Positions 39,332 through 50,932 of a stretch of DNA of 64,000 nt are shown piece by piece; position 1 is the first letter of the stretch; each line of letters opens with the position of its first letter. Source of the stretch: Rhizobiales bacterium CCH3-A5 (GTDB lineage: Bacteria; Pseudomonadota; Alphaproteobacteria; Rhizobiales; Beijerinckiaceae); assembly GCA_001556025.1 (NCBI GenBank), contig LSIB01000007.1, positions 1-64,000 on the forward strand, read 5' to 3'. The notes under the pieces are model-generated. The model made no database searches and was not told the DNA's origin. It saw only the letters and a program-made list of their open reading frames with translations. Both the position numbers and the translations under genes were made by a program.

Positions 39332-40342
39332 TCAGATGAGCTTGGCCATTGCGACCGCCGTGTCGCTCATGCGGTTCGAGAAGCCCCACTCGTTGTCGTA
39401 CCATGACAGCACGCGGACGAACTTGTCGTCCATGACCTTGGTCTGGTCGAGCGCGAAGGTCGAGGAGGCGGGGTCGTGGTTGAAGTCCATCGAGACGTTG
39501 GGCTGGTCGGTGACGGCGAGGATGCCCTTGAGCGGACCGCGCTTGCTCGCCTTCAGGATCGCGTCGTTCACCTTCTCGACCGTGGTCTTGCGCTTGGCGA
39601 TGAACTTGAAATCGACGACTGAAACGTTCGGCGTCGGCACACGGATCGAGGTGCCGTCAAGCCGGCCCTTGAGCTCCGGAATGACGAGGCCGATCGCCTT
39701 GGCCGCGCCGGTCGAGGTCGGGATCATCGAGAGCGCGGCGGCGCGGCCGCGATAGAGATCCTTGTGCATCGTGTCGAGCGTCGGCTGGTCACCGGTATAG
39801 GCATGGATCGTGGTCATGAAGCCCTTGTCGATGCCGATCGCGTCCTGCAGCACCTTCACCACCGGCGCGAGACAGTTGGTGGTGCAGGATGCGTTCGAGA
39901 CGACGAGGTGGTCGGCAGTCAGCGCGCTGTGGTTCACGCCGAAGACCACGGTGAGGTCTGCCCCGTCGCAGGGGGCCGAGACCAGCACGCGCTTCGCGCC
40001 GGCCGCGAGATGGGCGGCCGCCTTGTCGCGGGTCGTGAAGATGCCGGTGCATTCCAGCGCGATATCAACGCCGAGAGCCTTGTGCGGCAGGTCCTTGGGA
40101 TCGCGGATCGCGGTGACCTTGATCGGTCCGCGTCCGACATCGATCGTGTCGCCCGAGACTGTCACCGTGCCCGGAAAGCGGCCATGCACGCTGTCGAAGC
40201 GGAAGAGATGGGCGTTGGTCTCGACAGGGCCGAGATCGTTGATCGCCACGACCTCGATGTCCTTGCGCTTCGACTCGATGATCGCGCGCAGAACATTGCG
40301 CCCGATGCGGCCGAAGCCGTTGATCGCCACCTTGACCGTCAT
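39332..40342 (-). CDS. gap: Glyceraldehyde-3-phosphate dehydrogenase, type I
   Basis: 336 residues. Rossmann motif [14 protein letters not shown], adenine-binding NDLGPV, catalytic Cys153 in [13 protein letters not shown] and His in [11 protein letters not shown], then the S-loop [17 protein letters not shown] and the closing [14 protein letters not shown] after the second strand points to NAD preference. The intergenic region before it carries a distinctive repeat cluster (40415-40462) that could regulate it. Confidence 0.97.
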   Translation of the reverse strand: MTVKVAINGFGRIGRNVLRAIIESKRKDIEVVAINDLGPVETNAHLFRFDSVHGRFPGTVTVSGDTIDVGRGPIKVTAIRDPKDLPHKALGVDIALECTGIFTTRDKAAAHLAAGAKRVLVSAPCDGADLTVVFGVNHSALTADHLVVSNASCTTNCLAPVVKVLQDAIGIDKGFMTTIHAYTGDQPTLDTMHKDLYRGRAAALSMIPTSTGAAKAIGLVIPELKGRLDGTSIRVPTPNVSVVDFKFIAKRKTTVEKVNDAILKASKRGPLKGILAVTDQPNVSMDFNHDPASSTFALDQTKVMDDKFVRVLSWYDNEWGFSNRMSDTAVAMAKLI

Positions 40343-40414
40343 CTCGAATCCTCTCCGTCAGCCCGATGCACGGCGCTGCCGCGCCATTCACGGGGGCAAA
40401 TCGGCCAGAATGGG

Positions 40415-40461
40415 GCAAAGCGCAAGTGCTTTGCGCGAATATGACCTGCTTTGCGCGAATA

Positions 40462-40462
<1 letters not shown>
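40415..40462. repeat. Direct and inverted repeat cluster upstream of gap
   Basis: TGCTTTGCGCGAATAT occurs twice, at 40427-40442 and 40447-40462, with a 20-base period (two helical turns). GCAAAGC (40415-40421) and GCTTTGC (40428-40434) add an overlapping dyad. The cluster lies 73-120 bases upstream of the gap start codon and touches the tkt stop codon. The spacing suits a transcription factor bound as a multimer on one DNA face. Confidence 0.7.
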
Positions 40463-42459
<1,997 letters not shown>

Positions 42460-42801
42460 GTCGTTCCGGGCTCCGTCTGGCGGATGGGCAGGTCAGTCGA
42501 GCGCGATCCTGCGCAGGCAGGCCGCCGACGGGTCGGTTCAGGCGGCCGATGCATCGTGGTCGGTTGGGTCGCGCCCGATTAGGCTGCCCCTTCTCCCCGA
42601 GTCAATTCGCAAGCCGGCGGCGTGGAGAGGTGCGTCGTCGCGCTCCGCCGCATGCCGCAACTCAGCAATCGCGGCCAAGCCCTTGGCAATCCCTTGGTTT
42701 AAGTGCGCTCCTTGGCCATCCGATTCCCGCTTTCGATCAGGATGCGCTAGGCTGCCTCCGAATCGTGTGAGCCGGCTTCGATCGGACAGGGGGAAACGGC
42801 C
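42460..42801. other. Divergent intergenic region between tkt and the DUF4164 gene (342 bases)
   Basis: It presumably carries both divergent promoters. I see no convincing dyad, promoter consensus or small ORF in it. An AGGGGGAAA ribosome-binding site for the DUF4164 gene is near 42788-42796. Confidence 0.5.
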
Positions 42802-43101
42802 GTGGCGAGCCTGATGCTGGACAATGCGCTGGCGCGACTCGACGGCGCGCTCGGTCAGTTGGAAGCCGCCGCCCGCCGCCGCATCGAGGCCGAACGCGGC
42901 CGCGCCCATCTCGAAACCGAACTCACATTGATGCAGGACGACCGGGCGCGTCTCGCCTCGGAACTCGACGGCGCGATGGCCCGCGTGGCGCAGGTCGAAA
43001 GCGCGGCGCGCGAGGTCGAGCAGCGGCTGGAAAGGGCGATCGGCGTCGTCGGCGCGGTGGTGGCGCGGGCGCAGGGCGAACAGCTCCATAGCGAGCATTG
43101 A
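42802..43101 (+). CDS. DUF4164 family coiled-coil protein
   Basis: 99 residues, almost entirely an alpha-helical coiled coil (LDNALARLDGALGQLEAAARRRIEAER...LASELDGAMARVAQVESAAREVEQRLERAIGVV). DUF4164 proteins sit directly upstream of zapA in Hyphomicrobiales, as here with a gap of 12 bases, so a division-related role is plausible but unproven. Start GTG at 42802 with a purine-rich ribosome-binding site seven bases upstream; ATG at 42814 is possible. Confidence 0.82.
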   Translation: MASLMLDNALARLDGALGQLEAAARRRIEAERGRAHLETELTLMQDDRARLASELDGAMARVAQVESAAREVEQRLERAIGVVGAVVARAQGEQLHSEH

Positions 43102-43113
43102 GCGGAGAACGCG

Positions 43114-43482
43114 ATGCCGCAGGTCAATGTCACGATCGCAGGCAAGGCCTACCGCATGGCCTGCGGCGAGGGCGAGGAGCCGCATCTCGAGGGCCTCGCC
43201 CGGCTCTATGACGGCAAGATCGAGGAGATGCGCCAGTCCTTCGGCGAGATCGGCGACATGCGGCTGCATGTCATGGCGGCGCTGATGGTCGCCGACGAGG
43301 TGTCCGAACTCAGGCAGCGTGTGGCCACGCTGGAGACGCGGCTGTCCGATCTCCATGGTGACGCCGGCGCAGCCGACCAGCGCCTCGCCGAGGTCGAGGA
43401 CCGGGCGGCCCACGCGCTGGTGGCCGCCGCCGAGCGGATCGAGAGCGTGGCCAAGAGCCTGATCGCAAGTCCTGCCGGCTGA
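43114..43482 (+). CDS. zapA: Cell division protein ZapA
   Basis: 122 residues. The N-terminal head VNVTIAGKAYRMACGEGEEPHLEGLARLYDGKIEEMR is the ZapA domain that binds FtsZ and bundles protofilaments. A long C-terminal coiled coil follows (VSELRQRVATLETRLSDLHG, then LAEVEDRAAHALVAAAERIESVAKSLI). The order zapA, 6S RNA, 5-FCL is conserved across proteobacteria and supports the call. Confidence 0.92.
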   Translation: MPQVNVTIAGKAYRMACGEGEEPHLEGLARLYDGKIEEMRQSFGEIGDMRLHVMAALMVADEVSELRQRVATLETRLSDLHGDAGAADQRLAEVEDRAAHALVAAAERIESVAKSLIASPAG

Positions 43483-43522
43483 CAAGCCCCGCCGGCTAAA
43501 GTGCCACTGGCGCTTTTCCTAC

Positions 43523-43690
43523 CCTCGGCATACATAGGTGGGGCTGGGCTGCCTGGTGCGTGCGAGGAACTGTATTCCCGGGCCCATACGACTCCCTAGG
43601 GAGCTGTCCCTGACCGGGTCCCTGGACCCGGACACACGGCGCCCACCTACTTTAGTAGGTGTCCCGGGATCGAAATCTCCACGGCCGAGG
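43523..43690 (+). ncRNA. ssrS: 6S RNA
   Basis: About 168 nt that regulate housekeeping RNA polymerase by mimicking an open promoter. The ends pair (CCTCGGC 43523-43529 with GCCGAGG 43684-43690). The second arm continues with ATAGGTGGGG/CCCACCTA-type pairing, and GACCGGGTCC with GGACCCGG forms the apical stem; CTACTTTAGTAG is a side hairpin. The position between zapA and 5-FCL is the conserved ssrS locus. The exact ends are estimated from pairing. The 5-FCL start codon lies 20 bases beyond the 3' end. Confidence 0.83.
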
Positions 43691-43710
43691 TGGCTCAGCA
43701 CTTATTCGAC

Positions 43711-44289
43711 ATGACGACGCCCTCCCCCGACAATTCGCCCAGCCGCAAATCCGCCCTGCGCGAGGCCGCGCTCGCACGCCGGGACGCGCTCGAAATCGAC
43801 GACCGCCTGATCTGGGACGAGGCCATCTGTGAGCGGGCGCTAGACCTGCCCGCGCTCGCCGCCGGCGGCCCCGTCTCCGGCTACTGGCCGATGCGCTCGG
43901 AGGCCGATCCCCGGCCTATCCTCGAAGGGTTGCACGCGCGCGGCGTCCCGCTTTGCCTGCCGGCCATTGTCGACAGGCGGATGATCTTCCGACGCTGGGC
44001 GCCCTATGAGCCGATCGTGCCCGGCGGCTTCGGCACGCTGGTGCCGCAGCCCGATCAGCCGCTCGTGACGCCCACCATCCTGCTTGTCCCCCTGGCGGCC
44101 TTCGACCGGCGCGGCTACCGCATCGGTTACGGCAAGGGCTATTACGACGCCAAGCTCGCCGAGCTCGCTCCTGTCGTCAGCATCGGCATCGCCTATGGCG
44201 CGCAGGAGATCGAGGCGGTGCCCGATGAGCCGCATGATCGGCGGCTCGACTGGGTGGTGACGGAGGCCGAGACGATTCGCTGCGGTTGA
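43711..44289 (+). CDS. 5-formyltetrahydrofolate cyclo-ligase
   Basis: 192 residues. It converts 5-formyl-THF to 5,10-methenyl-THF with ATP. SRKSALREAALARRDAL is the basic N-terminal helix, and PLAAFDRRGYRIGYGKGYYDAKLAEL near 128-155 is the signature. The ATG at 43711 was chosen because earlier in-frame starts fall in the 6S RNA. Placement after zapA and 6S RNA is the classical arrangement (ygfA in E. coli). Confidence 0.93.
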   Translation: MTTPSPDNSPSRKSALREAALARRDALEIDDRLIWDEAICERALDLPALAAGGPVSGYWPMRSEADPRPILEGLHARGVPLCLPAIVDRRMIFRRWAPYEPIVPGGFGTLVPQPDQPLVTPTILLVPLAAFDRRGYRIGYGKGYYDAKLAELAPVVSIGIAYGAQEIEAVPDEPHDRRLDWVVTEAETIRCG

Positions 44290-44343
44290 TTCCCGACGCC
44301 ATTCGCGCGACGGAGAATGGCCTGAACCTCCGGACACCTCCCC

Positions 44344-45168
44344 ATGCGCTTTCTCTTCCTCGGCGATGTCGTCGGCCGCCCTGGGCGGCTCGCGGTGCAG
44401 GAGCGCCTGCCGACCCTGCGCCAGCGCTGGAGCCTCGACTGCGTCGTGATCAACGGCGAGAACGCGGCCGGCGGCTTCGGCATCACGGAAGCCATCTGCG
44501 ACGAGTTGCTGGCGGCCGGCGCGGACGCCGTGACGCTCGGCAACCACTCCTGGGACCAGCGCGAGGCGCTGGTCTTCATCGAACGGCAGGACCGGCTGAT
44601 CAGGCCGGCAAACTACCCGTCGGGCACGCCCGGTCGCGGCGCAAGCGTGATTGAGGCCCGAAACGGCGCGCGCGTGCTCGCCGTCAACGTCATGGGCCGC
44701 ATCTTCATGGACGCGCTGGACGATCCCTTTACGGCGGTCGAGCGCGAGCTTGCCGCCTGCCCGCTCGGCGAGGTCGCCGACGCGGTGATCATCGACGTCC
44801 ATGCCGAGGCGACCAGCGAGAAGCAGGCGATGGCGTATTTCGTGGATGGCCGCGCCAGCCTCGTCGTCGGCACGCACACCCATACGCCGACCGCCGATAC
44901 GCGCATCCTGCCCGGCGGCACCGCCTACCAGTCGGATGCCGGCATGTGCGGCGACTATGATTCGATCCTCGGCATGCAGAAGGAGGAGCCGATCCGGCGC
45001 TTCCTGCAGAAGACGCCAGGCGCGCGCATGGAGCCCGCCACCGGCCCGGGCACATTGTCGGGCATCGCCGTCGAGATCGACGATGCGACGGGTCTGGCGA
45101 CGGCGATCTGGCCGGTCCGGATCGGGCCGCATCTGTCGCAGGCCCTGCCTGGCTGGGAGCCGACCTGA
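44344..45168 (+). CDS. YmdB/TIGR00282-type metallophosphoesterase
   Basis: 274 residues. Metal and catalytic motifs are FLGDVVGRPGR, VINGENAAGGFGIT, TLGNHSWDQ, IIDVHAEATSEKQAM and VVGTHTHTPTADTRILPGGTAYQSDAGMCG, all signatures of the YmdB-like dinuclear-iron phosphodiesterase/phosphatase family. A homologue in Bacillus cleaves 2',3'-cyclic nucleotides. The physiological substrate here is unknown. It starts 54 bases after 5-FCL and is probably in the same transcript. Confidence 0.92.
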   Translation: MRFLFLGDVVGRPGRLAVQERLPTLRQRWSLDCVVINGENAAGGFGITEAICDELLAAGADAVTLGNHSWDQREALVFIERQDRLIRPANYPSGTPGRGASVIEARNGARVLAVNVMGRIFMDALDDPFTAVERELAACPLGEVADAVIIDVHAEATSEKQAMAYFVDGRASLVVGTHTHTPTADTRILPGGTAYQSDAGMCGDYDSILGMQKEEPIRRFLQKTPGARMEPATGPGTLSGIAVEIDDATGLATAIWPVRIGPHLSQALPGWEPT

Positions 45169-45174
45169 GGCATC

Positions 45175-46539
45175 TCAGGCGGCGTCGCTCTGGCGCATGA
45201 GGCTGTCGAAGGCCTCAGTCAGCGCCGAGGCCTGCCGCGCGAGCGCGCTCGCCACGCCGAGCACTTGCGTGACGCCCTCTCCCGCCTGCTGGACCATGTC
45301 GCTGACGCCGCAGATAGTCTGCGCCACCTCTTGCGTTCCGAGCGCGGCGCGGCCGACGCTCTGGGCGATCTCCTGCGTCGCCGTCCGCTGCTGCGCGATG
45401 CCGCCGGCGACGGCGGCCGTGGTCTCGTTCATCTGCTGGACGAAGGCGACGATGCGCTCGATCGCGGTGACCGCGTCGCGGGTCGCCGCCTGCATCGCCG
45501 GCACCTGCGCGGCGATGTCGTCGGTCGCCTGCTCGGTGCGCGCCGAGAGCTGCTTGACCTCGGTGGCCACCACCGCGAAGCCGCGCCCGCTTTCGCCGGC
45601 GCGGGCGGCCTCGATCGTCGCGTTGAGCGCGAGCATGTTGGTCTGGCTGGCGATGGCGCGGATGATCTCGACCATCGAGCCAATGGTTTCCGCCGAGTGC
45701 GCCAGACTTTTGACGATCACACCCGTCTTGATCGCCGCCATGTTGGCGTCCTCTGCCATTTCAGCGGCCTGCGTGACCTCGCGCGCGACCTGATCGAGCG
45801 AGATCGACAGCTCCTCTGTCGCGCTGGCGACGCTCTGGACAGAGGTCGAGGCCTCGTCGGACGCATGCGCCGCCACGACAGCCTGTGCGCCGGTGTCCTG
45901 CACCACGCCGTTCATCATCTGCGCCAGCGTTTCGACGGCGCCTGCTCCGGCATTCACGGTGCCGACCACGTCGCGCACCGTGACGGCGAAGGCGGCGATC
46001 TCGCCCCGCGTCTGCTCGCGGCTCTGGCGCTGGACCTCGGCATAAGTCTCCAGCAGCAGTTCGAGATCGAACTGCGCCGCCTTGTTCAGCGCGGCGCGCA
46101 GCGCGATGCGCCGGATGAACTCCTTGCGCTGCCAGAAGCCGTTCATCTTCTGCAACGCGTCACGATCGAGCCCCATCTCCTTGCCGATGCGGTTGCTCAC
46201 GATGGCGTGGCAGATCGCGACCGCATAGGCCGGCACGCCATGGCGGTGAAACGCCTGGGCGAGGCGATCGGCGGATTCCATGAAGCCATCGGTGAGTTCG
46301 CCGGACGCCAGCCTGATCCAGTGCGCCAGCCGCAGCTCATGCACCTCCGGCACGGCAAAGGCGCGCCGGATCTCGGGCCAGGGCTCGAACTGCCCGTCGA
46401 GCTCAGGCAGAAGCATCGGCAAGTGTGTGCGCGCGAACTCGGCTTGCTTGCGCAGCAAGGCAAGGTCTACAGGGCCGATCTGGAAAGCGCGAAAGCGCAA
46501 TTCCTGTTCCGCGATCGGAGAGTGGGGCAGCGTGTCCAT
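45175..46539 (-). CDS. Cytosolic methyl-accepting chemotaxis protein, probably globin-coupled
   Basis: 454 residues with no transmembrane segment. The first 165 residues are helical and match a protoglobin-type sensor: [42 protein letters not shown] has the layout of the globin-coupled sensor haem-pocket helices, with a candidate proximal His in AFHRHG. The signalling domain (about 180-450) has the hairpin tip [43 protein letters not shown]. This suggests aerotaxis-type sensing of O2. No che genes are in the window. Haem binding is inferred. Confidence 0.8.
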   Translation of the reverse strand: MDTLPHSPIAEQELRFRAFQIGPVDLALLRKQAEFARTHLPMLLPELDGQFEPWPEIRRAFAVPEVHELRLAHWIRLASGELTDGFMESADRLAQAFHRHGVPAYAVAICHAIVSNRIGKEMGLDRDALQKMNGFWQRKEFIRRIALRAALNKAAQFDLELLLETYAEVQRQSREQTRGEIAAFAVTVRDVVGTVNAGAGAVETLAQMMNGVVQDTGAQAVVAAHASDEASTSVQSVASATEELSISLDQVAREVTQAAEMAEDANMAAIKTGVIVKSLAHSAETIGSMVEIIRAIASQTNMLALNATIEAARAGESGRGFAVVATEVKQLSARTEQATDDIAAQVPAMQAATRDAVTAIERIVAFVQQMNETTAAVAGGIAQQRTATQEIAQSVGRAALGTQEVAQTICGVSDMVQQAGEGVTQVLGVASALARQASALTEAFDSLMRQSDAA

Positions 46540-46798
46540 GAGGCCTGGGGGCGGCGTCGCAGCGCCGGGTTCGTCGTCGCCGCCCGAACCTGTCCGAGAC
46601 TGGCGAAGAATGACTTAACGGCAGGATCACGAATGCGCGGGCATTCAACGCGTTTCGATGGCTCCGCCGCCGCCGGCCGGGGACGAGGCGATGGCTTGCC
46701 TGCCGCCAAACGAGCCGCCTATAAGGCCGCTCCGGCCCGTTCCCGCCAACCGTCGCGGACCTGGCCGACGTGTCGACCGCCACAGCAGAGGCATCCCC

Positions 46799-47548
46799 AT
46801 GGCCGGGCATTCCCAGTTCAAGAACATCATGCACCGCAAGGGCAAGCAGGACGCGGTGCGCTCCAAGCTGTTCTCGAAGCTCGGCCGCGAAATCACCGTG
46901 GCAGCCAAGATGGGCCTGCCCGATCCGGCGATGAACCCGCGCCTGCGCATGGCGGTGCTGGCGGCGCGCGCCGAAAACATGCCCAAGGACAACATCCAGC
47001 GCGCCATCAACAAGGCCGCCGTCGGCGACGGCGACAACTATGACGAGGTCCGCTACGAGGGCTACGGGCCAGGCGGGGCTGCCGTCATCGTCGAGGCGCT
47101 GACCGACAACCGCAACCGCACGGCATCCGCCGTCCGCTCCTATTTCACCAAGGCTGGCGGCGCGCTGGGCGAGAGCAATTCGGTCTCGTTCATGTTCTCC
47201 CGCGTTGGCGAGATCAGCTATCCGCCGCAGGCCGGCGATGCGGACAAGGTGATGGAGGCGGCGATCGAGGCCGGCGCCGATGACGTCATCTCGGACGAGA
47301 ACGGCCACGTCATCCTGTGCGCCTTCGATGCGCTGAACGAGGTCTCCAAGGCTCTGGAAGCGGCGCTTGGCGCGCCGGCTTCCGCCAAGCCGGTCTGGCG
47401 GCCCTCGACGTCCGCCCCGCTCGACGAGGAGAAGGCTGCCTCGATGATGAAGCTGATGGAAGCGCTCGACAATGACGACGACGTTCAGAACGTTTTTGCC
47501 AATTTCGAGATCAGCGACGAGATCATGGGCAAGCTCGGCGCGGGCTGA
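46799..47548 (+). CDS. YebC/PmpR family protein (transcription/translation factor)
   Basis: 249 residues. The family start [32 protein letters not shown] is followed by [48 protein letters not shown] and the closing [20 protein letters not shown]. Members act as DNA-binding regulators in some species; some YebC proteins help ribosomes translate proline-rich stretches. The ATG at 46799 gives the canonical N-terminus; upstream codons in frame are not homologous. Confidence 0.94.
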   Translation: MAGHSQFKNIMHRKGKQDAVRSKLFSKLGREITVAAKMGLPDPAMNPRLRMAVLAARAENMPKDNIQRAINKAAVGDGDNYDEVRYEGYGPGGAAVIVEALTDNRNRTASAVRSYFTKAGGALGESNSVSFMFSRVGEISYPPQAGDADKVMEAAIEAGADDVISDENGHVILCAFDALNEVSKALEAALGAPASAKPVWRPSTSAPLDEEKAASMMKLMEALDNDDDVQNVFANFEISDEIMGKLGAG

Positions 47549-47570
47549 GCCGCGCCGAGCCTGATGCCGC

Positions 47571-49586
47571 TCAAACGCCGATCTTGCCGCCGCCCCGCTT
47601 CGTGATCGCCACCACGGACGGCCGCACCGGCATGTCCGGCTTGAAGTCCGGCCAGCGCGTCGAGAGATCCTCGTAGTAGGAGCGGCGGCCGAAGGCCGGC
47701 CAGTCCGGGCCGTCGTCGCCGGGGTGCTGCACCGCGGCGAACAGCGTCTGATCGTCGGGCGTGAAGCAGGGTCCGCAGAGTTCGGCGCCGTGCGGCACGC
47801 GGTAGAACAGCTTCGAGGTGGCGCGCGCCTCGCCCTGCGTATCGACCGCCCAGATGCCGTCCGTGCGGCCTGTGACGTCGGGGCCATTGCCGTCCGTCGA
47901 GACCCAGAGCCGGCCGGCGGCATCGATGGCGCAGTTGTCGGGCATCCCGAACCAGCCGTTCTTGGTCGTCTCGGTCGAGAAGGTCGCGCCGACCGCGGCG
48001 ACGTTATGGTCGCCGCATTTCAGCAGAACCTCCCATTTGCCCTTGGTCGCGGTGAAGTCGCCACCATCCTCGATGATCTCGATGATGTGCCCGAAGGCAT
48101 TCTTGGCGCGCGGGTTGGCGGCGTCGACCTGCGCGTCGGTGCGGTTGGTGTTGTTGGTCAGCATCACATAGACGCGGCCGGTGACGCCGTTTGGCTGGAT
48201 GTCCTCGGGGCGGTCCATCTTTGTCGCGCCCAGAAGGTCGCCGGCCCTGCGGGTCTCGATCAGCACGTCGGCCTGGCTCGAGAAGCCGTTGGCAGCGGTC
48301 AGCGGCCCCTGTCCGAAGACCAGCGGCAGCCATTCGACCGAGCCGTCGGAACCGAATCTGGCGGCATAAAGCGTGCCCGAATCGAGCAGGTCCATGTTGG
48401 CCGCTCGATTATTGGCGTCGAAACGGCCGGTCGTGACGAATTTGTAGACATAGTCGAAGCGCTCGTCGTCGCCGAGATAGACCACGACGCGGCCGTCGCG
48501 CGCGACGATGCTCTCGGCGCCCTCATGCTTGAAGCGGCCGAGCGCCGTGCGCTTCTTCGGAACGGAATTGGGATCCATCGGATCGACCTCGACGATCCAA
48601 CCGAAACGGTTCGGCTCGTTGGGCTCCTTACCGATATCGAAGCGCTCCTCGAAGCGACCCCAGGCATAAGGCGGCGAGGGCAGCGCCAGGCGCTTGTAGT
48701 TGGCGGCCTCCTTGTGGCCCTCCGGCAGCGTGCCCGAGAAATAGCCGTGGAAATTCTCCTCGCCCGTGACGAAGGTGCCCCAGGGCGTCAGGCCGCCGGC
48801 GCAGTTGTTGAGGGTGCCGAAGACCTTCCGGCCAGTCGCGTCGGCATTGGTTCGGACACGCTCCGTCCCGGCGACCGGACCCGACAACTGCATCTCGGTC
48901 GCCACAGTGATGCGGCGGTTGAACCTGGAATCCTTGACCAGCGCCCATTTGCCGTTGGTCTTGCGGATCTCGGCAACGGTCGCGCCATGCGCCATCATCT
49001 CGATCGCGGCGCGCTCCTTGGTGGCGTTCTTCATAACCGGCTTGCCGTCCTTGATCTCGACGACGCCGGGAAACATCAGATGCGGGTTGGTGTATTCGTG
49101 GTTGACGAAGAGCAGCCCATGCGCCGACGGATCGGCGGCGCCCGGCATCGGCGTATAGCCGACATAGTCGTTGTTGTAGCCGAACTGCTTGGCCTGCGCC
49201 TCGGGCGTCTGGTTTGCGGGGTCGAACGCGGGGGAATCCGGGAACAGCCCGTCGCCCCAGCGCAGCAGCACATCGGCGTCGTAGCCTTCCGCGATGTGGT
49301 GGTTTTCATCGACGCCGGCCTCGATCTCCTTGAACGAAAAGGCCGAGCCTTTCGTCTGCGCCTTGGCTTCGTCGGCGGCGAGCAGGGCCGTCGTGCCGAC
49401 CGTCGCGGAGATGGCGGAGACAGCCAAAGCACCCTTCAGCAGGCCGCGCCGCGAAAAACGCGCCGAGATCAGTTCGCCCATGGTCGAGTTCTGCGTCGGG
49501 TTCAGGGGCGTCGCATCATCATGCTCCAGCATGCTCGCGCCGAACGTGTCTTCGAACTGGGTCTCGAACTGGTTGTCTTGGGTCAT
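47571..49586 (-). CDS. PhoX family (DUF839) secreted alkaline phosphatase-like protein
   Basis: 671 residues. A twin-arginine motif (RFSRRGLLKGALAVSAISATVG, RR at 46-47) indicates folded Tat export, as usual for PhoX, which carries Ca and Fe. The catalytic body includes YNNDYVGYTPMP, GLLFVNHEYTNPHLMFPG, NNCAGGLTPWGTFVTGEENFHGYF and RPEDIQPNGVTGRVYVMLTNNT, typical of the family. It could release phosphate from organic esters. GGGAG precedes the ATG. No pho box was identified in the short spacer to the benE-like gene. Confidence 0.92.
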   Translation of the reverse strand: MTQDNQFETQFEDTFGASMLEHDDATPLNPTQNSTMGELISARFSRRGLLKGALAVSAISATVGTTALLAADEAKAQTKGSAFSFKEIEAGVDENHHIAEGYDADVLLRWGDGLFPDSPAFDPANQTPEAQAKQFGYNNDYVGYTPMPGAADPSAHGLLFVNHEYTNPHLMFPGVVEIKDGKPVMKNATKERAAIEMMAHGATVAEIRKTNGKWALVKDSRFNRRITVATEMQLSGPVAGTERVRTNADATGRKVFGTLNNCAGGLTPWGTFVTGEENFHGYFSGTLPEGHKEAANYKRLALPSPPYAWGRFEERFDIGKEPNEPNRFGWIVEVDPMDPNSVPKKRTALGRFKHEGAESIVARDGRVVVYLGDDERFDYVYKFVTTGRFDANNRAANMDLLDSGTLYAARFGSDGSVEWLPLVFGQGPLTAANGFSSQADVLIETRRAGDLLGATKMDRPEDIQPNGVTGRVYVMLTNNTNRTDAQVDAANPRAKNAFGHIIEIIEDGGDFTATKGKWEVLLKCGDHNVAAVGATFSTETTKNGWFGMPDNCAIDAAGRLWVSTDGNGPDVTGRTDGIWAVDTQGEARATSKLFYRVPHGAELCGPCFTPDDQTLFAAVQHPGDDGPDWPAFGRRSYYEDLSTRWPDFKPDMPVRPSVVAITKRGGGKIGV

Positions 49587-49777
49587 GTCCGTGGCTCCCG
49601 CTCTGCTCAGGCGACTATGGGTTGGAACTGGTCGAATGCTAGGGAGCGCGCTTGACGGCTCCGTGACAAGCGCCGGCCGTATGGCCATCCGCCGTCCAGG
49701 CGCTTCCGGGCGATGTCGATTTCTGATTGAAGGGCGCTGTCGCCCCTTCCCGCCCCGCCGCCGCGACACGAGCGCCC

Positions 49778-50932
49778 ATGTCGATTGTCTTTTCCGCGCT
49801 GGTTGCGTCCTTCGTCGGCTTCGCCGCGTCCGTCGCCGTCGTGCTGGCGGCCGCGCAGGCCGTCGGCGCGACGCCAGCGCAGACCGTGTCCTGGATCGCG
49901 GGCCTTGGCATCGCCAAGGGTTTGTCGAGCCTGTGGCTGTCCTGGCGCTACCGGCTGCCGATCATCTGCGCCTGGTCGACATCGGGAGCCGCGCTGATCG
50001 CGGCGACGGCGGGCATCGACCTTCCCGCCGCCATCGGCGCCTTCATCGCGGCCGCCGCCCTAACCATGCTGACCGCCGGGTTTGGGCCGCTCGGGCGGCT
50101 GACCGAACGGATCCCGATGAGCATCGCCTCGGCCATGCTGGCGGGCATCATCTTCCGCTTCGTCGTCGCCGTCTTCGACGAGATGCGGCTCTCGCCGGCG
50201 CTCGTATTGCCGTTGCTCGCGGTCTTCCTGCTGGCGCGGCTGGTCAACCCGTTTCTGGGCGTGATCGCGGCGCTGCTGGCGGGCATCGCGATCTCCTTTG
50301 CGACGGGGCTGGCCGACTGGTCGGCTGTGCCGTCGGCGCTGACGACGCTGGAATGGGTGACGCCGCGCTTCGACGCAGCCGCGATCCTCGGCCTCGGCGT
50401 GCCGCTCTATCTGGTGACGATGGCGTCGCAGAACCTGCCGGGCTTCGCCGTGCTGCGTGCCGACGGCTACGCTCCGCCGACATCGGCCGCGCTCTTCGTC
50501 ACCGGGCTCTTGTCGGCCCTGACCGCGCCTTTCGGGGCGCATATGGTCAACATGGCGGCGATCAGCGCCTCGATCTGCACCGGACCCGACACCCATCCCG
50601 ATCCGGCGCAGCGCTGGAAGGCGGGCGTACTCTACGGGTTCGCCTGGCTCGTTATCGCAGCTTTCGCCGGGCTCCTGCTGGCGCTGATCGTCGCGATGCC
50701 GAAGGCGCTCATCGTCGCGGTCGCGGGGCTTGGCCTCGTTGGCTCGCTGACGGGCGCGCTCGGGCAGGCGATGGTCGCCGAGAAGGAGCGTTTCGCGGCC
50801 GTCGTGGCCTTCGCGGTCGCGGCCTCCAGCCTGTCGCTGTTCGGAGTCGGCTCGGCCTTCTGGAGCCTGGTCGCGGGACTTGGAGTCTTGACATTGGACG
50901 CTCTCGCAGGCCGTTTGCGCGCCAGATCATGA
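49778..50932 (+). CDS. benE: Benzoate/H+ symporter family (BenE-like) permease
   Basis: 384 residues, about 12 hydrophobic segments. AQTVSWIAGLGIAKGLSSLWLSWRYRLPIICAWSTSGAALI and GVPLYLVTMASQNLPGFAVLRADGY followed by FGAHMVNMAAISASICTGPDTHPDPAQRW are characteristic of BenE. The family is named after benzoate uptake, but no benzoate genes are here and the true substrate may differ. The ATG at 49778 gives a normal N-terminus; an upstream TTG is unlikely. Its stop overlaps the next gene as ATGA. Confidence 0.87.
   Translation: MSIVFSALVASFVGFAASVAVVLAAAQAVGATPAQTVSWIAGLGIAKGLSSLWLSWRYRLPIICAWSTSGAALIAATAGIDLPAAIGAFIAAAALTMLTAGFGPLGRLTERIPMSIASAMLAGIIFRFVVAVFDEMRLSPALVLPLLAVFLLARLVNPFLGVIAALLAGIAISFATGLADWSAVPSALTTLEWVTPRFDAAAILGLGVPLYLVTMASQNLPGFAVLRADGYAPPTSAALFVTGLLSALTAPFGAHMVNMAAISASICTGPDTHPDPAQRWKAGVLYGFAWLVIAAFAGLLLALIVAMPKALIVAVAGLGLVGSLTGALGQAMVAEKERFAAVVAFAVAASSLSLFGVGSAFWSLVAGLGVLTLDALAGRLRARS

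Noticed and set aside
38793..39404. N-terminal extension of the pgk frame
   Set aside because: It overlaps a separate coiled-coil gene in another frame and lacks kinase motifs; pgk starts at 38792.
47724..49655. 643-codon open frame antisense to phoX
   Set aside because: Same high-GC artefact; the minus-strand PhoX protein has its Tat signal and family motifs.
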